Origin: Dichotomicrobium thermohalophilum
Lineage (GTDB): Bacteria; Pseudomonadota; Alphaproteobacteria; Rhizobiales; Rhodomicrobiaceae
Direction of reading: 5' to 3'
DNA length: 64,000 nt
NCBI RefSeq assembly: GCF_003550175.1
Contig: NZ_QXDF01000001.1
Location: 520,501-584,500, forward strand
The translations under genes were made by a program, and so were the position numbers. The notes beneath the pieces are model-generated. The model was given only the letters and a program-made list of their open reading frames with translations, had not been told where the DNA came from and searched no databases. Below, in pieces: positions 41,822-50,886 of this stretch (position 1 is the stretch's first letter; the number at the start of each line of letters is the position of its first letter).

Positions 41822-43720
41822 CTAGCGCGCGCTGTGCGCCTGTAGCCGCTCCTTGATCTCGTCCAGGATCGCGGGATCGTCGATCGTCGCCGGCACGCGG
41901 TATTCCTCGCCATCGGCGATCTTGCGCATCGTGCCGCGCAGGATTTTGCCAGAGCGCGTCTTCGGCAGCCGATTCACCGTCAGCGCCAGCTTGAACGCGG
42001 CAACCGGGCCGATCTCGTCGCGCACGAGCTGAATGATCTCCGACTCGATTTCCGCCGGCTCACGATTCACGCCGGCATTCAGTACGACAAAGCCGGCCGG
42101 CACCTGCCCCTTGATTGGGTCGGATATGCCCACGACCGCGCACTCGGCCACGTCCGGGTGGTTCGCGATGACCTCCTCGATCCCTCCGGTCGATAGGCGG
42201 TGTCCGGCAACGTTGATGATGTCGTCCGTGCGCGCCATCACGAAGACATAGCCGTCCTCGTCGAGATAGCCGGCATCACCTGTCTTGTAATAGCCGGGGT
42301 AGTCGTTGAGATAGGACTTCTTGAAGCCCTCGTCGTTGTTCCACAGCGTTGGCAGACAGCCCGGCGGCATCGGCAGTTTGATGCAGATCGAGCCGTTCTG
42401 CCCGGCCGGCACGTCATAGCCTTGCTCATCGAGGATGCGGAGGTCGTAGCCCGGCATCGGCACGGTCGGAGAGCCGTATTTGACCGGTAGCATGCCCAGG
42501 CCGACGGGGTTGCCAGCGATGGCCCAGGCCGTCTCCGTCTGCCACCAGTGGTCGATCACCGGAACGTTGAGCACCTTCTCTGCCCAGCGGATGGTGTCCG
42601 GGTCGGCGCGCTCGCCTGCGAGGAACAACGTTTCGAACTTCGACAGGTCGTAGTTGCCGGCGAGCTGCCCGCTCGGGTCATGCTGCTTGATGGCGCGGAA
42701 TGCTGTCGGCGCGGTGAACAGCGCTTTTGCCCCATGTTCGGAGATCACCCGCCAGAAGGCGGCAGCATCCGGAGTGCCGACCGGCTTGCCCTCGTACATG
42801 ATCGTCGTGGCGCCGTGCAGCAGCGGGGCATAGACGATGTAAGAGTGTCCGACCACCCATCCGACATCCGAGGCGGTCCACCACACGTCGCCCGGGTCAA
42901 TGTTGTAGTGGTTCTTCATCGTCCATTTGAGCGCGACCATGTGGCCACCGTTGTCGCGTAAGACGCCTTTCGGCACCCCGGTTGTGCCCGAGGTGTAAAG
43001 GATGTAGAGCGGGTCGGTCGCCGCGACGGTGACGCAGTCCGCATGTTCCCCGGCCAGGCGCGCACGCTCCACTGCTTGCATCCAGTCATGATCGCGCGGC
43101 GCGAACAGCGGCGCATAGGCTTGCGGGCGCTGGTAGATCAGCGTCGCCTGCGGCTTGGTCTCGGCGTGCGCGATCGCTTCATCCAAGAGCGGCTTGTATT
43201 TGACGATCCGGCCGGGCTCGATACCGCAGGAAGCCGACAGGATTAGCTTGGGGTTGCAGTCGTTGATGCGCGTGGTTAATTCGTGTGCCGCGAAGCCGCC
43301 AAACACCACCGAGTGGATTGCGCCGAGCCGCGCGCAGGCGAGCATCGCGATCGCCGCCTCCGGGATCATCGGCATGTAGATGATGACGCGGTCGCCCTTC
43401 TCGACGCCCATATCCCGCAGCACGGCCGCAAACAGCGCCACCTCGTCCCGAAGCTCACGATAGCTGTAGGTGCGCTGCGCGCCGGCCAGCGGGCTGTCAT
43501 AAATCAGTGCCGGCTGGTCACCGCGGGTCGGCACGTGCCGGTCGAGGCAGTTGTAGCAGGTGTTGCATTCCGCGCCGACGAACCAGCGGCCATAGACGCC
43601 CATATCGGGATCGAGGATCTTGTCCGCGGGCTTCTCCCAGTCGATCTCCTCGGCAGCCTTGGCCCAGAAGCCCTCCGGGTCATTTTGCCATTCGCGGTAG
43701 ACGTCGTGATAGCGGCTCAT
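41822..43720 (-). CDS. prpE: Propionyl-CoA synthetase (PrpE-type acyl-CoA ligase)
   Basis: 632 residues from the ATG at 43720 (MSRYHDVYREWQNDPEGFWA), with GGGAG upstream; a longer open frame to 43969 is not family-like. ANL-superfamily motifs: YTSGTTGVPKGVLRD (AMP binding), VVGHSYIVYAPLLHGATTI (in part), YWQTE-like HWWQTETAW, RTDDIINVAGHRLSTGG and the terminal RLPKTRSGKILRGTMRKI with the acetylatable Lys. Length and the IDWEKPADKILD start match PrpE rather than the longer acetyl-CoA synthetase. It activates propionate (and perhaps acetate or acrylate) to CoA ester. Confidence 0.9.
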   Translation of the reverse strand: MSRYHDVYREWQNDPEGFWAKAAEEIDWEKPADKILDPDMGVYGRWFVGAECNTCYNCLDRHVPTRGDQPALIYDSPLAGAQRTYSYRELRDEVALFAAVLRDMGVEKGDRVIIYMPMIPEAAIAMLACARLGAIHSVVFGGFAAHELTTRINDCNPKLILSASCGIEPGRIVKYKPLLDEAIAHAETKPQATLIYQRPQAYAPLFAPRDHDWMQAVERARLAGEHADCVTVAATDPLYILYTSGTTGVPKGVLRDNGGHMVALKWTMKNHYNIDPGDVWWTASDVGWVVGHSYIVYAPLLHGATTIMYEGKPVGTPDAAAFWRVISEHGAKALFTAPTAFRAIKQHDPSGQLAGNYDLSKFETLFLAGERADPDTIRWAEKVLNVPVIDHWWQTETAWAIAGNPVGLGMLPVKYGSPTVPMPGYDLRILDEQGYDVPAGQNGSICIKLPMPPGCLPTLWNNDEGFKKSYLNDYPGYYKTGDAGYLDEDGYVFVMARTDDIINVAGHRLSTGGIEEVIANHPDVAECAVVGISDPIKGQVPAGFVVLNAGVNREPAEIESEIIQLVRDEIGPVAAFKLALTVNRLPKTRSGKILRGTMRKIADGEEYRVPATIDDPAILDEIKERLQAHSAR

Positions 43721-43880
43721 CGGTGTTTCGCTCCCTGGGTCGGCGGGCGTTTTTGCTTGTTGAGGCGCGACAAGACGCGATAGCGGCCCGACTTCGCTGA
43801 AGTGCGCGCTATTTTGAGATTGGCGGACGGGCTTGGCAAGAGTTGGGGCGAGGGCGCGACATCCTGGCTGGGGCGCGCGG

Positions 43881-44018
43881 TTACAGGCACATGAAGGACG
43901 AGACGCTAGAGGACAAGTCGAGCAGCATGGCGTTGCCGCGCTCCAGCCACAAGGCCGCCGCGCCGGCAATAAGGAAAGCGCCAGCCAACAGAACCAGCAA
44001 TGTCATCGAGCGTGGCAT
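43881..44018 (-). CDS. Small single-helix membrane protein, 45 residues, co-transcribed with MFS transporter
   Basis: Too short for usual gene calls. ATG at 44016-44018 is preceded seven bases upstream by AAGGAGA, and the gene begins 12 bases after the stop of the MFS transporter gene on the same strand. The product begins MPRSMTLLVLLAGAFLIAGA, continues AALWLERGN and ends LLDLSSSVSSFMCL: one hydrophobic helix with a short polar tail. I do not recognise a family. The strong ribosome site, tight spacing and clean membrane helix argue for a real gene, perhaps an accessory of the transporter. Confidence 0.55.
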   Translation of the reverse strand: MPRSMTLLVLLAGAFLIAGAAALWLERGNAMLLDLSSSVSSFMCL

Positions 44019-44030
44019 TCGCGGTCTCCT

Positions 44031-45269
44031 TCAGGATGCCGCTTGACCGGCCGGGGCAGGCCGACGCTGGCGGATGGAGCCGTGCACAATCGCCGATATC
44101 AGCCCCAGCGCGATCGAAATCCACCACATGATGTCATAGCTCTGGAAAATATCATAGAGATACCCGCCCAGCCACGCGCCAAGGAAGCTGCCGATCTGGT
44201 GGGAAAACAAGGTAATGCCGAACAGCATGGACATCCACCGCGGTCCGAACATGTCCGCGACCAGGCCGCTCGTCAGCGGGACCGTCGCCAGCCACAGCAG
44301 GCCGAGCACCGCCGAATAGGCCAGCAAGCTGTAATAGGTCATCGGCAGCAGCACGAAGGCCAGGAACACCGCAGCTCTTGCAGCGTAAAGGAAGACGAGC
44401 AGGTGACGCTTCTCGTAGCGTCCGCCAAGCTGGCCAAAGAGATAGGTGCCCGCGATATTGCCGATGCCTATGATCATCAGCGCAAGCATCCCGGTCTCGG
44501 CGCTGAAGCCCTGATCGGTCACGAAGGCGGGGAGGTGTGTCGCAACGAAGGCGATGTGAAACCCGCAGACGAAGAACCCGACGGACAGCAGCCGGAAGTC
44601 ACGGTCGGGCATGGCTGAGGTGAGCGCGGCGCGGATCGTCTGCTCGCCGGCTGCGATTGTACTGGCTGCCCGGCCCGCAGCCTCGCGCCCGGCGCCCGAG
44701 GCAAGCATCCAGCCCAGCGGGGCCATGATCGCGGCGGTGAGCGCCAGCAGCACGAGGCTCCAGGACCAGCCGTAAGCGTCGATCAGCACATGGACATATG
44801 GCAGCGCGGCGAACATACCGATGGCGCTGCCCATGCTGGCCAGCCCCAGCGCCTTGGCGCGGCTTTCCTCCGGCGCGGCGCGGCCGACGACGCCGAGCAC
44901 GGTGGTGAAGCCCGTGCCGCTCACGCCCAGACCGATCAGCACGCCGGCGGTCAGCAGGCTCGCTTCGCCCGCTGCGTTCGCCATGATGAGCAGACCGCCA
45001 ACATAGCAGAGCGCGCCAACAGTCAGGACCCGACCGGCGCCATATTTATCCGCCAGACCACCAGCCGCGGGCGCCGTGAGGCCCCACATCAGGTTCTGCA
45101 GCGCCATCGACAGCGCGAATGATTCGCGCCCGAGCCCAAGATCAAGGCTGATCGGATTAAGGAACAGCCCGAAGCTCTGGCGGATGCCCATGTTGATGAC
45201 GAGCACAAGGCCGGCCGCCAACACAATCAGCCACAACAACGGCGTTGCCGAGATGCGCGAAGAAGCCAA
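44031..45269 (-). CDS. Major facilitator superfamily transporter
   Basis: 412 residues with about twelve hydrophobic helices, beginning MASSRISATPLLWLIVLAAG from a TTG start (AGGA about nine bases upstream; no better start nearby). The loop 2-3 motif GGLADKYGAGRVLTVGALCY (G-x-L-A-D-x-x-G-x-x-R) is a canonical MFS signature, and GQLGGRYEKRHLLV is its second-half echo. The MGIRQSFGLFLNPIS start resembles the oxalate/formate- or monocarboxylate-type MFS group; the substrate cannot be read from sequence. Followed in the operon by the 45-residue membrane protein and then prpE, which would fit a carboxylate substrate but is only suggestive. Confidence 0.88.
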   Translation of the reverse strand: MASSRISATPLLWLIVLAAGLVLVINMGIRQSFGLFLNPISLDLGLGRESFALSMALQNLMWGLTAPAAGGLADKYGAGRVLTVGALCYVGGLLIMANAAGEASLLTAGVLIGLGVSGTGFTTVLGVVGRAAPEESRAKALGLASMGSAIGMFAALPYVHVLIDAYGWSWSLVLLALTAAIMAPLGWMLASGAGREAAGRAASTIAAGEQTIRAALTSAMPDRDFRLLSVGFFVCGFHIAFVATHLPAFVTDQGFSAETGMLALMIIGIGNIAGTYLFGQLGGRYEKRHLLVFLYAARAAVFLAFVLLPMTYYSLLAYSAVLGLLWLATVPLTSGLVADMFGPRWMSMLFGITLFSHQIGSFLGAWLGGYLYDIFQSYDIMWWISIALGLISAIVHGSIRQRRPAPAGQAAS

Positions 45270-45330
45270 AATCGGGAATCCTGCTGTTTGCAGCGGAGCC
45301 TGTCCGCTGCCCGTAAACTGGACTTGAGTC

Positions 45331-45345
45331 TATGGCGGTGCCATA
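45331..45345. promoter_or_regulatory. Short perfect dyad between the MFS and NDUFA12-like genes
   Basis: TATGGC-GGT-GCCATA is a perfect 6-base dyad with a 3-base centre, about 35 bases before the NDUFA12-like gene and 60 bases before the divergent MFS gene. It could be an operator or a chance palindrome; no regulator gene is adjacent. Confidence 0.25.
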
Positions 45346-45378
45346 TTGCGCGACAAATGAAAAAAGTTGATCGCTGGT

Positions 45379-45777
45379 ATGAGCCTGATTTCTGATATCT
45401 TCACCTGGTGGAACGGCGCGACCCTGGGCACGAAGCTGTTCACGCGGCGCCACGGCCGGCTGGTCGGCGAGGACGAGTGGGGCAACAAGTATTATGAACA
45501 GCGCGACGGCAAGGGCCCCCTCGGCAAGCCGCGCCGCTGGGTCATCTATAACGGCGTGGCCGAAGCCTCCAAGGTCCCGCCGGAGTGGCACGCCTGGCTG
45601 CACTACACGGTCGACACGCCCCCGACCGAAGAGGCCTACCGCGCCAAGCCGTGGGAAAAGCCGCACATCCCCAACATGACCGGCACGCCGCAGGCCTATC
45701 GCCCGCCGGGAAGCATTTTGCGTCCGCATCCGCGCCCCCAGGGCGAGCCGGACTATGAACCCTGGCAGGCAGAATGA
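45379..45777 (+). CDS. NDUFA12 (B17.2)-family complex I accessory subunit
   Basis: 132 residues from the ATG at 45379 (MSLISDIFTWWNGATLGTKL); a TTG at 45367 could add four residues. The family core follows: RHGRLVGEDEWGNKYYEQRD, RRWVIYNG, EASKVPPEWHAWLHYTVDTP and a Pro-rich end (HIPNMTGTPQAYRPPGS). This is one of the three supernumerary complex I subunits already present in alphaproteobacteria. As in Rhizobiales, it stands outside the nuo operon and beside DUF2155 and aat. The stop overlaps the methyltransferase start. Confidence 0.93.
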   Translation: MSLISDIFTWWNGATLGTKLFTRRHGRLVGEDEWGNKYYEQRDGKGPLGKPRRWVIYNGVAEASKVPPEWHAWLHYTVDTPPTEEAYRAKPWEKPHIPNMTGTPQAYRPPGSILRPHPRPQGEPDYEPWQAE

Positions 45778-46556
45778 GCGAACAGACGACAGGAGCCGCG
45801 GCGCGGCCGGAACGCGCGCAGACCTGGAGCGCGGCGGGTTATGATAGGAATGCCCGCTTCGTTTCCGAATATGGCGTGGAAATCCTGAACTGGCTGGCGC
45901 CGCAGCCGGGCGAGCGCATTCTTGATCTGGGCTGTGGCGATGGCGTTCTCAGCCAGAAGATCGTCGAGGCGGGTGCGGAAGTCGTCGGCGCGGACACCAG
46001 CGAGGACCTGCTGGGCGCAGCGCGCGAGCGGGGTATTGACGCGCGGCACATAGATGGCGAGGCGCTTCCGTTCGACCAGGAGTTCGACGCGGTGTTCTCC
46101 AACGCCGCGCTGCACTGGATGCGCAACGCCGATGCGGTCATCGACGGGGTCAGGCGCGCGCTGAAGCCTGGCGGCCGCTTTGTTGCCGAATTCGGCGGGC
46201 ACGGAAATGTGGCGGCCTGCGTAACGGCCATGCGCGCGGCAGCCGACAAATTCGGCGGCGACGCGGCGCTGGCCGGGCCTTGGTTCTTCCCGACGCCGGG
46301 CGAATACCAGGCGCGGCTGGAGGGCGCGGGCTTCACGGTCGAGCGCACGGCGCTGGTCGCGCGGCCGACGCCGCTGCCGACCGGGATGAAAGGGTGGCTG
46401 ATGACCTTCCGCCCGCCTTTCTTCGAGCAGTTCGGGCATCGGAAGGACAAAGTGCTCAAATGGGTCACCGATCTGCTGGAGCCGGTGCTGCGCGCCAGCG
46501 ACGGCCAGTGGTTCGCCGATTACATGCGCCTGCGCGTGGCCGCAACGCGCCAATAG
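45774..46556 (+). CDS. Class I SAM-dependent methyltransferase
   Basis: 260 residues. SAM-binding motif I ILDLGCGDGVLSQKI, motif II VVGADTSEDLL, then FDAVFSNAALHWMRNADAVI (in part), typical of trans-aconitate methyltransferase-like or UbiE/BioC-like enzymes that act on small acids. The substrate is not evident. It overlaps the NDUFA12-like gene by four bases, so the two are co-translated; an insertion of this methyltransferase before DUF2155 is not a universal feature of the synteny. Confidence 0.88.
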   Translation: MSEQTTGAAARPERAQTWSAAGYDRNARFVSEYGVEILNWLAPQPGERILDLGCGDGVLSQKIVEAGAEVVGADTSEDLLGAARERGIDARHIDGEALPFDQEFDAVFSNAALHWMRNADAVIDGVRRALKPGGRFVAEFGGHGNVAACVTAMRAAADKFGGDAALAGPWFFPTPGEYQARLEGAGFTVERTALVARPTPLPTGMKGWLMTFRPPFFEQFGHRKDKVLKWVTDLLEPVLRASDGQWFADYMRLRVAATRQ

Positions 46557-46579
46557 TCAAACAGAGACGCCTCTAGGCA

Positions 46580-46996
46580 ATGAGACTGTGCATGATGGCA
46601 CGACTGGGAGCGATTGCTGCAGCGGCCTTCCTGACGCTCGCCGCCGTGCCGGCGGAAGCCGCCAAGATCGCCAACAATGTCGCCGTGTTCGCCGCGCTCG
46701 ATAAGGTGACAGCGCGGGTCTCGAAGCTTGAGATCACGATTGACGAGACCACGGTTTTCGGCGCTCTGAAGATCACCCCGCGCGCCTGCTATACCCGCCC
46801 GCCGACCGAGCGACCGCGCACCTCCGTGTTCGTCGAGATTGACGAGATTCAACTCGACGGCAAGGAAAAGCGCATCTTCACGGGCTGGATGTTCGCCGAA
46901 AGCCCCGGCATTCACGGGGTTGAGCACCCGGTGTTCGACGTCTGGTTGACCAACTGCAAGATGCCCGAGGGCGAGGTGTCCTCCGAGAGCCGATAG
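46580..46996 (+). CDS. DUF2155 family exported protein
   Basis: 138 residues with a signal peptide ([20 protein letters not shown], cleavage near VPAEA). The mature part has the DUF2155 pattern: [20 protein letters not shown], then [20 protein letters not shown] and [20 protein letters not shown] and WLTNCK. The family is found mainly in alphaproteobacteria, next to the NDUFA12 gene and aat; its role is unknown. Its last 85 bases overlap the end of aat on the other strand, and both C-termini look conserved. Confidence 0.9.
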   Translation: MRLCMMARLGAIAAAAFLTLAAVPAEAAKIANNVAVFAALDKVTARVSKLEITIDETTVFGALKITPRACYTRPPTERPRTSVFVEIDEIQLDGKEKRIFTGWMFAESPGIHGVEHPVFDVWLTNCKMPEGEVSSESR

Positions 46997-47604
46997 AAGT
47001 CGGCCTTGCCGCGCACCGCGGTCGCCAGCAGGCTCTGGAACTGTTCGCGGCCGATCTCCCGCGCGCCGAAAGTCTTGAGATGTTCGGTAACGAACTGCGT
47101 ATCCAGCAGCGTGAAGCCGCCGTGAATCAGCCGCGCGACCAGATAGACCAGCGCCACCTTGCTGGCGTCCCGCTCATAGGAAAACATGCTCTCGCCGAAG
47201 AAAGCGCGGCCCAGCTCCACGCCGTAAAGCCCGCCCACAAGCTCTCCATCCAGCCAGGTCTCGACCGTGTGGCAGTGCCCCATCTTGAAAAGCTGGCTGT
47301 AGAGTCGGCGGATTTGCGAGTTGATCCAGGTCGTCCGCCGACCCGGGCGTGAGCTGGCGCAGCCGTCAATGACGCCGTGATAGTCCGAATCGACGCGGAC
47401 CTCGAACCGTCCTTGACGGATCGTCCTGGCCAGCCGGCGCGGGACATGGACCTCGTTGAGCGGCAGGATCCCGCGCAGCTCCGGTTCAACCCAGAACAGT
47501 GAATGATCCAGCGCGCTTTCGGCCATCGGGAAAATGCCGCAGGCATAGGCCTTGAGAAGGACCTGGGGCGTGATTTCCGTATTGAGATCGGATGGCGATC
47601 CCAT
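46912..47604 (-). CDS. aat: Leucyl/phenylalanyl-tRNA-protein transferase
   Basis: 230-residue N-end-rule aminoacyltransferase that adds Leu or Phe to N-terminal Arg/Lys, marking proteins for ClpAP. Blocks: [43 protein letters not shown] (in part), [40 protein letters not shown] and [18 protein letters not shown]. It ends [14 protein letters not shown] within the opposite-strand DUF2155 gene. It lies 55 bases downstream of accC, as in other Rhizobiales. Confidence 0.95.
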   Translation of the reverse strand: MGSPSDLNTEITPQVLLKAYACGIFPMAESALDHSLFWVEPELRGILPLNEVHVPRRLARTIRQGRFEVRVDSDYHGVIDGCASSRPGRRTTWINSQIRRLYSQLFKMGHCHTVETWLDGELVGGLYGVELGRAFFGESMFSYERDASKVALVYLVARLIHGGFTLLDTQFVTEHLKTFGAREIGREQFQSLLATAVRGKADFYRLSEDTSPSGILQLVNQTSNTGCSTP

Positions 47605-47659
47605 GCAACTCCACCGCTCGATGCTATCCCGGGGCTAGCGCCCCCTCATCGCCGACGAT

Positions 47660-49000
47660 TTAGTGCTCGTCGAGGAATTTTTCGAGCCAGTGGATGTCGT
47701 AAAGGCCATCCACGATGTCCGGCTCGGAGACCAGCATAGCATAAAGCGGGATCGTGGTTTCGATGCCGTCGATCACGAACTCGCTTAATGCGCGCTTGAG
47801 CCGCATGAGGCATTCGTTCCGATGCCGGCCGTGGACAATCAGTTTGCCGATCAGGCTGTCGTAATAGGGCGGGATGGAATAACCTGCGTAGACTCCCGAA
47901 TCGACGCGCACGGACAGCCCGCCGGGCGGGTGGAAATAGCGTATCTTGCCGGGTGACGGCGCGAAGGTCGTGGGGTTCTCGGCGTTGATGCGGCATTCGA
48001 TCGCGTGGCCGTTGAACTCGATGTCCTCCTGCGCAAGCGTAAGGGGCGCGCCAGAGGCGATGCGGATTTGCTCGATAATCAGGTCGATGCCAGTAATCAT
48101 CTCTGTCACCGGGTGTTCGACCTGGATCCGGGTGTTCATCTCGATAAAAAAGAACTGACCGTTCTCGTAGAGGAACTCGACCGTTCCTGCGCCGCGATAT
48201 TTCATGGCGCGCATCGCTTGAGCGACCGTCTCGCCGATCTCACGGCGCTGTTCGTCGTTGAGCGCGGGCGAGGGCGCTTCTTCCCAGACCTTCTGGTGGC
48301 GGCGCTGGAGCGAGCAGTCACGCTCGCCCAGATGGATCGCATTGCCGCGCCCGTCGCCGAGCACCTGAATTTCAATATGGCGCGGCTGGGCGAGATATCT
48401 CTCGATGTAAAGCGCGTCGTCGCCGAAGGCTGCCTGTGCCTCGGAGCGCGCCGTCGACAGCGCGACCGACAGCCGGTCCTCCGAGTGCGCGACCTTCATG
48501 CCACGCCCGCCGCCGCCCGCCGCCGCTTTCACCAGCACCGGATAGCCGATCTCGCCGGCAATCTTGTAGGCCTGTTCGTCCGTCGTCACCGCGCCTTCCG
48601 AGCCGGGAACGACCGGAATGCCCAGGCTCTTGGCGGTCTCCTTCGCCTGGATCTTGTCGCCCATCAGCCGGATATGCTCCGAACTGGGGCCGATGAAGGT
48701 GATCTCGTGCTCTTCGAGGATTTCTGCGAAGCGCGCGTTCTCGGACAGGAAGCCGTAACCGGGGTGGACAGCATCCGCGCCTGTAATCTCACAGGCTGCG
48801 AGCAGCGCCGGGATGTTCAGGTAGCTTTCAGACGCCGAAGGTGGCCCGATGCACACGCTCTCGTCAGCGAGCCGGACATGCATCGCGTCGGCATCGGCCG
48901 TCGAATGGACGGCCACTGTGGCGATACCCAGCTCCTTGCAGGCGCGCTGGATGCGCAGAGCGATCTCGCCGCGGTTGGCGATCAGGACCTTGTCGAACAT
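47660..49000 (-). CDS. accC: Biotin carboxylase subunit of acetyl-CoA carboxylase
   Basis: 446-residue ATP-grasp enzyme that carboxylates biotin on Acc[21 protein letters not shown] opens the biotin carboxylase N-domain; the ATP loop [33 protein letters not shown] and the catalytic [20 protein letters not shown] follow. Same length as E. coli AccC (449). Sixteen bases after accB; part of the operon M48 protease, DsbA-like, aroQ, accB, accC, aat on the minus strand. Confidence 0.97.
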   Translation of the reverse strand: MFDKVLIANRGEIALRIQRACKELGIATVAVHSTADADAMHVRLADESVCIGPPSASESYLNIPALLAACEITGADAVHPGYGFLSENARFAEILEEHEITFIGPSSEHIRLMGDKIQAKETAKSLGIPVVPGSEGAVTTDEQAYKIAGEIGYPVLVKAAAGGGGRGMKVAHSEDRLSVALSTARSEAQAAFGDDALYIERYLAQPRHIEIQVLGDGRGNAIHLGERDCSLQRRHQKVWEEAPSPALNDEQRREIGETVAQAMRAMKYRGAGTVEFLYENGQFFFIEMNTRIQVEHPVTEMITGIDLIIEQIRIASGAPLTLAQEDIEFNGHAIECRINAENPTTFAPSPGKIRYFHPPGGLSVRVDSGVYAGYSIPPYYDSLIGKLIVHGRHRNECLMRLKRALSEFVIDGIETTIPLYAMLVSEPDIVDGLYDIHWLEKFLDEH

Positions 49001-49016
49001 GCCGGGCTCCGCTCCG

Positions 49017-49496
49017 TCATTCGATGATCATCAGCGGCTCGCCATATTCGACGGGTTGGCCGTTTTCGACGAGGATGGCGGTAACGGTTCCGGCGCGCGG
49101 CGCGGGGATGTGGTTCATCGTCTTCATCGCCTCGACGATCATGAGCGTCTGGCCGCGTTCGACGGTGGTGCCGACTTCCACAAACGGCGCGGCGCCTGGC
49201 TCCGGTGCGCGATAGGCCGTGCCGACCATAGGGGAGGTGACGGCACCGGGATGTGTGGCGAGGTCCGCGTCCGGATCGGCGGCGGGTTTCTGCGCCGGCG
49301 TCGTCTCCGCCGGGGCTGCGGCTGGCGCGGGCGCGGGTGCCGGAGCGCTGACCGTCGCGGTCACGTTGCGCGCCACCCGGATGCGCAGACCCTTCTGTTC
49401 CACCTCGATCTCGCTGAGGCCGGTGTCATTCAGCACTTCCGCCAGACCGCGAATGGCGTCCTCATCGATAAGCGGAGATTTCGATTTTTCATTCAT
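49017..49496 (-). CDS. accB: Biotin carboxyl carrier protein
   Basis: 159 residues. The N-terminal ~50 residues are the AccB dimer/AccC-contact segment; an Ala/Pro-rich linker (about 60-85) leads to the lipoyl/biotinyl domain with the biotinylated Lys in [13 protein letters not shown]. Most rhizobial AccB proteins have this AMKT rather than the usual AMKM. It carries CO2 between AccC and AccAD in the first step of fatty acid synthesis. It precedes accC by 16 bases. Confidence 0.96.
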   Translation of the reverse strand: MNEKSKSPLIDEDAIRGLAEVLNDTGLSEIEVEQKGLRIRVARNVTATVSAPAPAPAPAAAPAETTPAQKPAADPDADLATHPGAVTSPMVGTAYRAPEPGAAPFVEVGTTVERGQTLMIVEAMKTMNHIPAPRAGTVTAILVENGQPVEYGEPLMIIE

Positions 49497-49524
49497 GGTT
49501 CTTGGTTTGCCTCGCTGTTCCCCG

Positions 49525-49974
49525 TCATGGCGCCACCTTCAGCCGGGTCGCCATCGCTTCCAGCGCCAGGTCATAGCCCAGCGATCCGAGACCGCAGATC
49601 ACGCCTGTCGCCGCCTGCGAGACCAGCGACCGGTGCCGGAAGGACTCGCGCTTGTAGATGTTCGACAGATGCACCTCGATGCAAGGAATGTCGGCGGCCG
49701 CTAACAGGGCATCAAGGATCGCTATGGATGTATGGCCATAGCCCGCCGGGTTGATAATGATGCCGGATGCGGCAGTGCGCGCCTCCTGAATCCAGTCAAC
49801 GAGTTCACCTTCTCGGTTGGACTGCCGGAAATCGACCGTGAGTCCCTTGCCAGCCGCGCTTGCCTCCAGCCGGTCGCGGATGTCGTCCAGCGTCTCGTGA
49901 CCGTACACCTCCGGCTCGCGTTCGCCGAGAAGGTTCAGGTTGGGGCCATTGAGGACAAAGACGGGCTTGGGCAT
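49525..49974 (-). CDS. aroQ: Type II 3-dehydroquinate dehydratase
   Basis: 149 residues from the ATG at 49974 ([20 protein letters not shown]); a longer frame to 50130 overlaps the DsbA-like gene and is spurious. Family motifs: [10 protein letters not shown], the catalytic Tyr in [38 protein letters not shown] and [17 protein letters not shown] with the catalytic His. It catalyses step 3 of the shikimate pathway. aroQ directly upstream of accB is a widespread proteobacterial arrangement. Confidence 0.97.
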   Translation of the reverse strand: MPKPVFVLNGPNLNLLGEREPEVYGHETLDDIRDRLEASAAGKGLTVDFRQSNREGELVDWIQEARTAASGIIINPAGYGHTSIAILDALLAAADIPCIEVHLSNIYKRESFRHRSLVSQAATGVICGLGSLGYDLALEAMATRLKVAP

Positions 49975-50095
49975 CTCGGTCTCGGATAGAGAACGGGCTG
50001 GCCGCGCGCGACCTGGAGGCAGCGTCGGCGCGCGGCTTTGCCTAGCAAATATTGCCGGTCTTGCAAAGCACCGTAGCAGGCGATGCCTGCCGCGA

Positions 50096-50851
50096 TCAGC
50101 AGGCCGCGCAGCCTTCGCGCGCTTCGGCAATCGCCGTGATCAACTCGTCGCGCAGATTTTCCGGCGCGCCGGGGATCGACGTGTCACCGACAAAGAAGGC
50201 CGGGGTCCCCTGAACGCCCAGCGCATCCGCAAGTTGCAGATTCTCGTCGATCAGCGCGTTGATCTCGGGATCCTGCATGTCCGTCTTGAGCTGGTCCACG
50301 TCCAGGCCAACCTCCTCGGCGACTTTGAAGATCGTCTCCTCGTTTTCGATGCGCTGACTCAAACTCATCAAGGCATCGTGAAACTCGACATATTTGCCCT
50401 GTTTCTCGGCAGCGAGCGCGGCTTGCGATGCCACGGTCGACCCTGGGCCGAGCACGGGAAACTCGATGAGGCGGACCTCGATGTCGGTTTCGTCCATCAG
50501 GTCGCGCAGGGTTGCGTAAGCCTTGCGGCAAAAGGGACAGTTGTAGTCCATGAACTCCACGACGACCACATCACCCTTACCCATGCTGAAGCGCTTGTAT
50601 TTGGAGTCGGCGCTGTAGAGTTCGCGCAGATATTCCTGGCGGGCCACGGCGGCCTCGGCCTCGCGCTTTTTCTGCAGCTCGGCGATAACCTCTTCGAGCA
50701 GTTCCGGGTTCTTGAGAAGGTAGGAGCGGACGATCTCCTGGATCGCCTTTTCCTGTTCATCGTTGAACTGATCTGTTGTCGCCGCGCGCGGCTGAATGGT
50801 GAACAGGGTGGAGACGGCCAGGACGGCAGCCGCAATCACAAGTTTCTTCAT
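50096..50851 (-). CDS. DsbA-family periplasmic thiol:disulfide oxidoreductase
   Basis: 251 residues with a signal peptide ([20 protein letters not shown], cleavage near RAA). An N-terminal helical extension (residues 30-75) of the ScsC/DsbG-like kind, with [16 protein letters not shown], precedes the thioredoxin fold. The redox site is C105-P-F-C108 in [11 protein letters not shown], and the cis-Pro is in [11 protein letters not shown]. The extension suggests an oligomer-forming DsbA-like protein with isomerase character, as in alphaproteobacterial Com1/ScsC proteins. A single Cys pair also ends the protein (CAAC). Second gene of the M48-dsbA-aroQ-acc operon. Confidence 0.9.
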   Translation of the reverse strand: MKKLVIAAAVLAVSTLFTIQPRAATTDQFNDEQEKAIQEIVRSYLLKNPELLEEVIAELQKKREAEAAVARQEYLRELYSADSKYKRFSMGKGDVVVVEFMDYNCPFCRKAYATLRDLMDETDIEVRLIEFPVLGPGSTVASQAALAAEKQGKYVEFHDALMSLSQRIENEETIFKVAEEVGLDVDQLKTDMQDPEINALIDENLQLADALGVQGTPAFFVGDTSIPGAPENLRDELITAIAEAREGCAAC

Positions 50852-50886
50852 GCTCGGACCTTTCGGAATGATCGCTGTTCAAACAC

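Noticed and set aside
43768-43805. Imperfect hairpin (GATAGCG...ACTTCGCTGAAGT...CGCTATT) between prpE and the small membrane-protein gene
   Set aside because: Stem contains mismatches and no T-run follows on the strand that would need a terminator; too weak to list.
43739-43969. N-terminal extension of the prpE frame
   Set aside because: The extension is Cys/Pro/Arg-rich and not found in PrpE; the ATG at 43720 has a ribosome site and a family-like start.
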